The translations under genes and the position numbers were made by a program. Shown in pieces: positions 60,847-64,000 of a stretch of 64,000 nt of DNA. The stretch is from Hofstenia miamia (lineage: Eukaryota; Xenacoelomorpha; Acoela): positions 2,127,023 through 2,191,022 of the forward strand of contig SCFE01000031.1 of the NCBI GenBank assembly GCA_004352715.1. The letters run 5' to 3'. Each line of letters opens with the position of its first letter. Position 1 is the stretch's first letter. Below the pieces are notes generated by a model. That model was not told where the DNA came from and did not search any database. It saw only the letters and a program-made list of their open reading frames with translations.

Positions 60847-62584
60847 CATATTGTAAAATTTACCAGCCGGTCAACTACCACCTCTGGCCTGTTCCAATTC
60901 TGAGTTAACAGCTGCCGCAGTTAGCGTTTCGTAGTCTTATGAGCTTATCACACTCACTTGATAATTTTCTCGCAAAAATAGATTTTTTCACGGACAATAG
61001 GTATGAATTTTTGAAGGTGAAATAAGTACATGTTTTTCAGTAAAACCAAAAATTTTAGGTGTCATTTAGTACTCATTTTGTCAGTTCGTAGTCTGGAATC
61101 AGTAAATGATAAACCATTGTTTTAGAGCCATACCTACCTGTTATAAAAGAACAAAACAACGTGCAGATGGAGACGCCTCGTAAGTAGTTTCAAATTAATN
61201 NNNNNNNNNNNNNNNNNNNNNNNNNNNNNNNNNNNNNNNNNNNNNNNNNNNNNNNNNNNNNNNNNNNNNNNNNNNNNNNNNNNNNNNNNNNNNNNNNNNN
61301 NNNNNNNNNNNNNNNNNNNNNNNNNNNNNNNNNNNNNNNNNNNNNNNNNNNNNNNNNNNNNNNNNNNNNNNNNNNNNNNNNNNNNNNNNNNNNNNNNNNN
61401 NNNNNNNNNNNNNNNNNNNNNNNNNNNNNNNNNNNNNNNNNNNNNNNNNNNNNNNNNNNNNNNNNNNNNNNNNNNNNNNNNNNNNNNNNNNNNNNNNNNN
61501 NNNNNNNNNNNNNNNNNNNNNNNNNNNNNNNNNNNNNNNNNNNNNNNNNNNNNNNNNNNNNNNNNNNNNNNNNNNNNNNNNNNNNNNNNNNNNNNNNNNN
61601 NNNNNNNNNNNNNNNNNNNNNNNNNNNNNNNNNNNNNNNNNNNNNNNNNNNNNNNNNNNNNNNNNNNNNNNNNNNNNNNNNNNNNNNNNNNNNNNNNNNN
61701 NNNNNNNNNNNNNNNNNNNNNNNNNNNNNNNNNNNNNNNNNNNNNNNNNNNNNNNNNNNNNNNNNNNNNNNNNNNNNNNNNNNNNNNNNNNNNNNNNNNN
61801 NNNNNNNNNNNNNNNNNNNNNNNNNNNNNNNNNNNNNNNNNNNNNNNNNNNNNNNNNNNNNNNNNNNNNNNNNNNNNNNNNNNNNNNNNNNNNNNNNNNN
61901 NNNNNNNNNNNNNNNNNNNNNNNNNNNNNNNNNNNNNNNNNNNNNNNNNNNNNNNNNNNNNNNNNNNNNNNNNNNNNNNNNNNNNNNNNNNNNNNNNNNN
62001 NNNNNNNNNNNNNNNNNNNNNNNNNNNNNNNNNNNNNNNNNNNNNNNNNNNNNNNNNNNNNNNNNNNNNNNNNNNNNNNNNNNNNNNNNNNNNNNNNNNN
62101 NNNNNNNNNNNNNNNNNNNNNNNNNNNNNNNNNNNNNNNNNNNNNNNNNNNNNNNNNNNNNNNNNNNNNNNNNNNNNNNNNNNNNNNNNNNNNNNNNNNT
62201 ATTTGAAATAATGTTGAGGATGTCCTCAGTTGGAATTAGCATGTTCAAAAATTCATGTTTATCTCCCTATTCAATTCAAATTTTTGTCAGAAGCTGTTTG
62301 AAGGTGAGAAAGATAGGCATAGTACTTCCAAATATCTTTTATTCATTGTGGAAATTATAGTTATTATCTATTTTTCTTGAATTATTAGAAATATTTCTAC
62401 AAAATTTCTCAATAATCCACTCATTCTTTTTCTTGATTTTCAGTCATATTAGTGCGTTCAATAAATTTTGAGAATGATGTACTAACTATTTCTCAATTTG
62501 TTGTAAATGAATGAAATATTGCATGCATGCACAGGAAGGTATCTAACGGCACCTAATTATAATTGTTTCTCTTATCATTTGTTG
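60847..62584. other. no gene; 1000-N gap 61200-62199
   Basis: AT-rich flanks without recognised similarity. The sequence becomes richer in pyrimidine-rich codons only from about 62585, where the LINE fragment starts. Confidence 0.5.
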
Positions 62585-62856
62585 TGCAGTGCCGTGTATT
62601 ACCCGGGTAATTAATGATCCTGGTTGCATTATGTTTCCTGACATTTCTAAAGCTTTTGATCGGCTCTCTCAATCTATTCTTCTTGACAAATGGGCATTGA
62701 TGCTTATTTCATCGAACTTTTCCAGTCTTATCTTTCCAATCGTCATCAGTTTGTCAAAATCAACTCGTTTATTTTTTCTCCTGTCCTTGTCTCTAGTGGT
62801 GCTCTCCAAGGTTCTGTGTTTGCTGTTCTTTTCTTCGTTGCTATCAATCTCAATCT

Positions 62857-63247
62857 GTCCTCACCTCATCCTATGTACTGTACGTCGAATTGCAACTTCG
62901 GTAGTTTTTTTGCCTCCAAGATTACATCTAAACTTGAGCTTTTGTCAACTTGGTCTTCCGTTAACCATCTTTATTTTAACCTCAACTAAGAATTGTGGTA
63001 TTTCCTTTTCTGTGTCTCCCCCTTCTGATCTGCCTCTNNNNNNNNNNNNNNNNNNNNNNNNNNNNNNNTCCACACCTCATCCTATGTACTGTACGTCTAA
63101 TTTCAACTTCGGTAGTTTTTTGCCTCCAATATTACCTCTAAACTTGAGCTTTTGTCAACTTAGTCTTCCGTTAATCATCTTGATTTTAACCTCAACTAAG
63201 ACTTGTGGTATTTCCTTTTCTGTGTCTCCCCCTTCTGATCTGCCTCT
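62857..63247. repeat. about 180-bp direct repeat across N 63038-63068 within the LINE
   Basis: The stretch containing CACCTCATCCTATGTACTGT through TTCTGATCTGCCTCT occurs before and after the gap with about a dozen differences. It lies inside the LINE thumb region, so either two diverged LINE copies were joined or an allelic overlap was left unmerged. Confidence 0.85.
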
Positions 63248-63449
63248 CCCTGTGAACTTTTCTCCTCATCATACTCATCTTGGAGTTCAACTTGTTGCAA
63301 ACTTAATTGGTAATGTGTCTTTGCGTCTCCGCAAAGCTAGTTCGTTGCTCTTTGCCTTCTTACGCAATGTTCCCTTTAAGGGCACGGCTGCTGTGAAACT
63401 CTCTTTGTTCAAGTCCATTCCTCGCGCCATTCTCCCTGATGGTTGCTGT

Positions 63450-63662
63450 CTCGTGCCTTGTTCCACTCCATGGAATCGTTCAAGAAACGTGCTTTGAAAT
63501 GGATTTCTCTCTTACCATATAAAGATTCTCTGCTCAAATTCCNNNNNNNNNNNNNNNNNNNNNNNNNNNNNNGTGCCTTGTTCCACTCCATGGAATCGTT
63601 CCAGAAACGTGCTTTGAAATGGATTTCTCTCTTACCATATAAATATTTTCTGCTCAAATTCC
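63450..63662. repeat. about 90-bp direct repeat across N 63543-63572 within the LINE
   Basis: The block with CTTGTTCCACTCCATGGAAT recurs at 63450-63542 and 63573-63662 with two or three changes. The same explanation as for the repeat at 62857-63247 is likely. Confidence 0.88.
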
Positions 63663-64000
63663 CCACTCTCTCACTCTCAGTTCACTTTCATCATTGTGAT
63701 CTCCTGCTTTTCAATGTTTTACTGCGTCGCAGTAAACTCAACCCGCTCTGATGATGTCACGTTCTCTGTTCGTAGTCTCGATAAGTATCACACCCTTTTC
63801 GTTTTTAATCGTGCTTGTGCTTCTGCTAATTTCCTCCTGACTATCTAACCTCCAATTGCTATTGACTTTTTGTCCGCCTCCGCGCTTTAGGAAATCTCTG
63901 ATGCCTTTCCTCCGTGCTTATCCATTCTCTCGTTTTGCTTACTCATCTATCTGCTCCAATCTCATCTTCTGCGGCTATTCGTTGCTGGCAAACTCGATTT

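Larger units (their letters stand above)
62585..64000 (+). mobile_element. non-LTR retrotransposon fragment, reverse transcriptase 3' half, degenerate, runs off right edge
   Basis: Reverse transcriptase motifs appear in shifting frames: DISKAFDRLSQSILLDK (motif A, 62640-62690), then GIDAYFIELFQSYLSNRHQF (62692-62750), then SSGALQGSVFAVLFF (motif B, about 62795-62840). The expected F/YADD box after this is missing. The downstream thumb region follows: SFSVSPPSDLP, HTHLGVQL, SLRLRKASSLLFAFLRN (63270-63370), SMESFKKRALKWISLLPY (63465-63520) and LSLSVHFHHCDLLLFNVLLRR. This order fits Jockey/CR1-like LINEs. Stops and shifts make it non-functional. GC content is well above the surroundings, as expected for a recent insert. 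Two small N gaps interrupt it. Confidence 0.85.

Overview
The window is AT-rich, intron-rich DNA from an invertebrate animal, in draft assembly with 13 runs of N (three of them single bases). Eukaryotic origin is shown by short coding exons bounded by GT/AG splice sites in phase, kilobase introns, and dense animal-type transposons (hAT, Tc/mariner and piggyBac relatives, a Helitron end, two non-LTR retrotransposons). The phylum cannot be fixed from the sequence alone.

The only host gene I recognise is a minus-strand orthologue of TMEM94, a multi-pass P-type-ATPase-like protein of the endoplasmic reticulum. It runs from its probable start codon at 48504 down to about 3374 and then leaves the window on the left. 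Fourteen consecutive exons (48504 to 13120) join in frame without a break and give about 670 residues. Two further exons (3739-3588 and 3486 to about 3374) follow after a gap in which one or more exons were not found. The conserved Asp-Lys of the P-type phosphorylation site is present, but the DKTGT motif is degenerate, as in the vertebrate protein.

The introns, and the region upstream of the start codon, hold most of the other content. There are six hAT-type miniature elements with 8-bp target duplications, two of these perfect with intact ends and one perfect with a mutated terminal base. There is also a piggyBac-type mini-element, a broken piggyBac-like transposase gene (18251-20293), and a deleted mariner-like element with perfect 33-bp inverted ends (25027-25624). 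Tandem arrays comprise a 52-bp minisatellite (30461-31124), a 299-bp repeat (35815-36906) and a 419-bp duplication that copies part of exon 3 (46428-47265). Several long direct repeats sit exactly across tiny N gaps and look like unmerged contig overlaps rather than biology.

From 48.5 kb to the right edge no host gene was recognised. This part is gap-rich and holds two decayed LINE fragments (about 55095-56430 minus strand, 62585-64000 plus strand), a TA-flanked mini-element (57421-57843) and a likely Helitron 3' end (60819-60846). Any 5' untranslated exons or promoter of the TMEM94 gene should lie here, but I could not place them. I found no new multi-gene system. The main value of the window is a gene model that is easy to miss, plus a well-marked set of small transposons.
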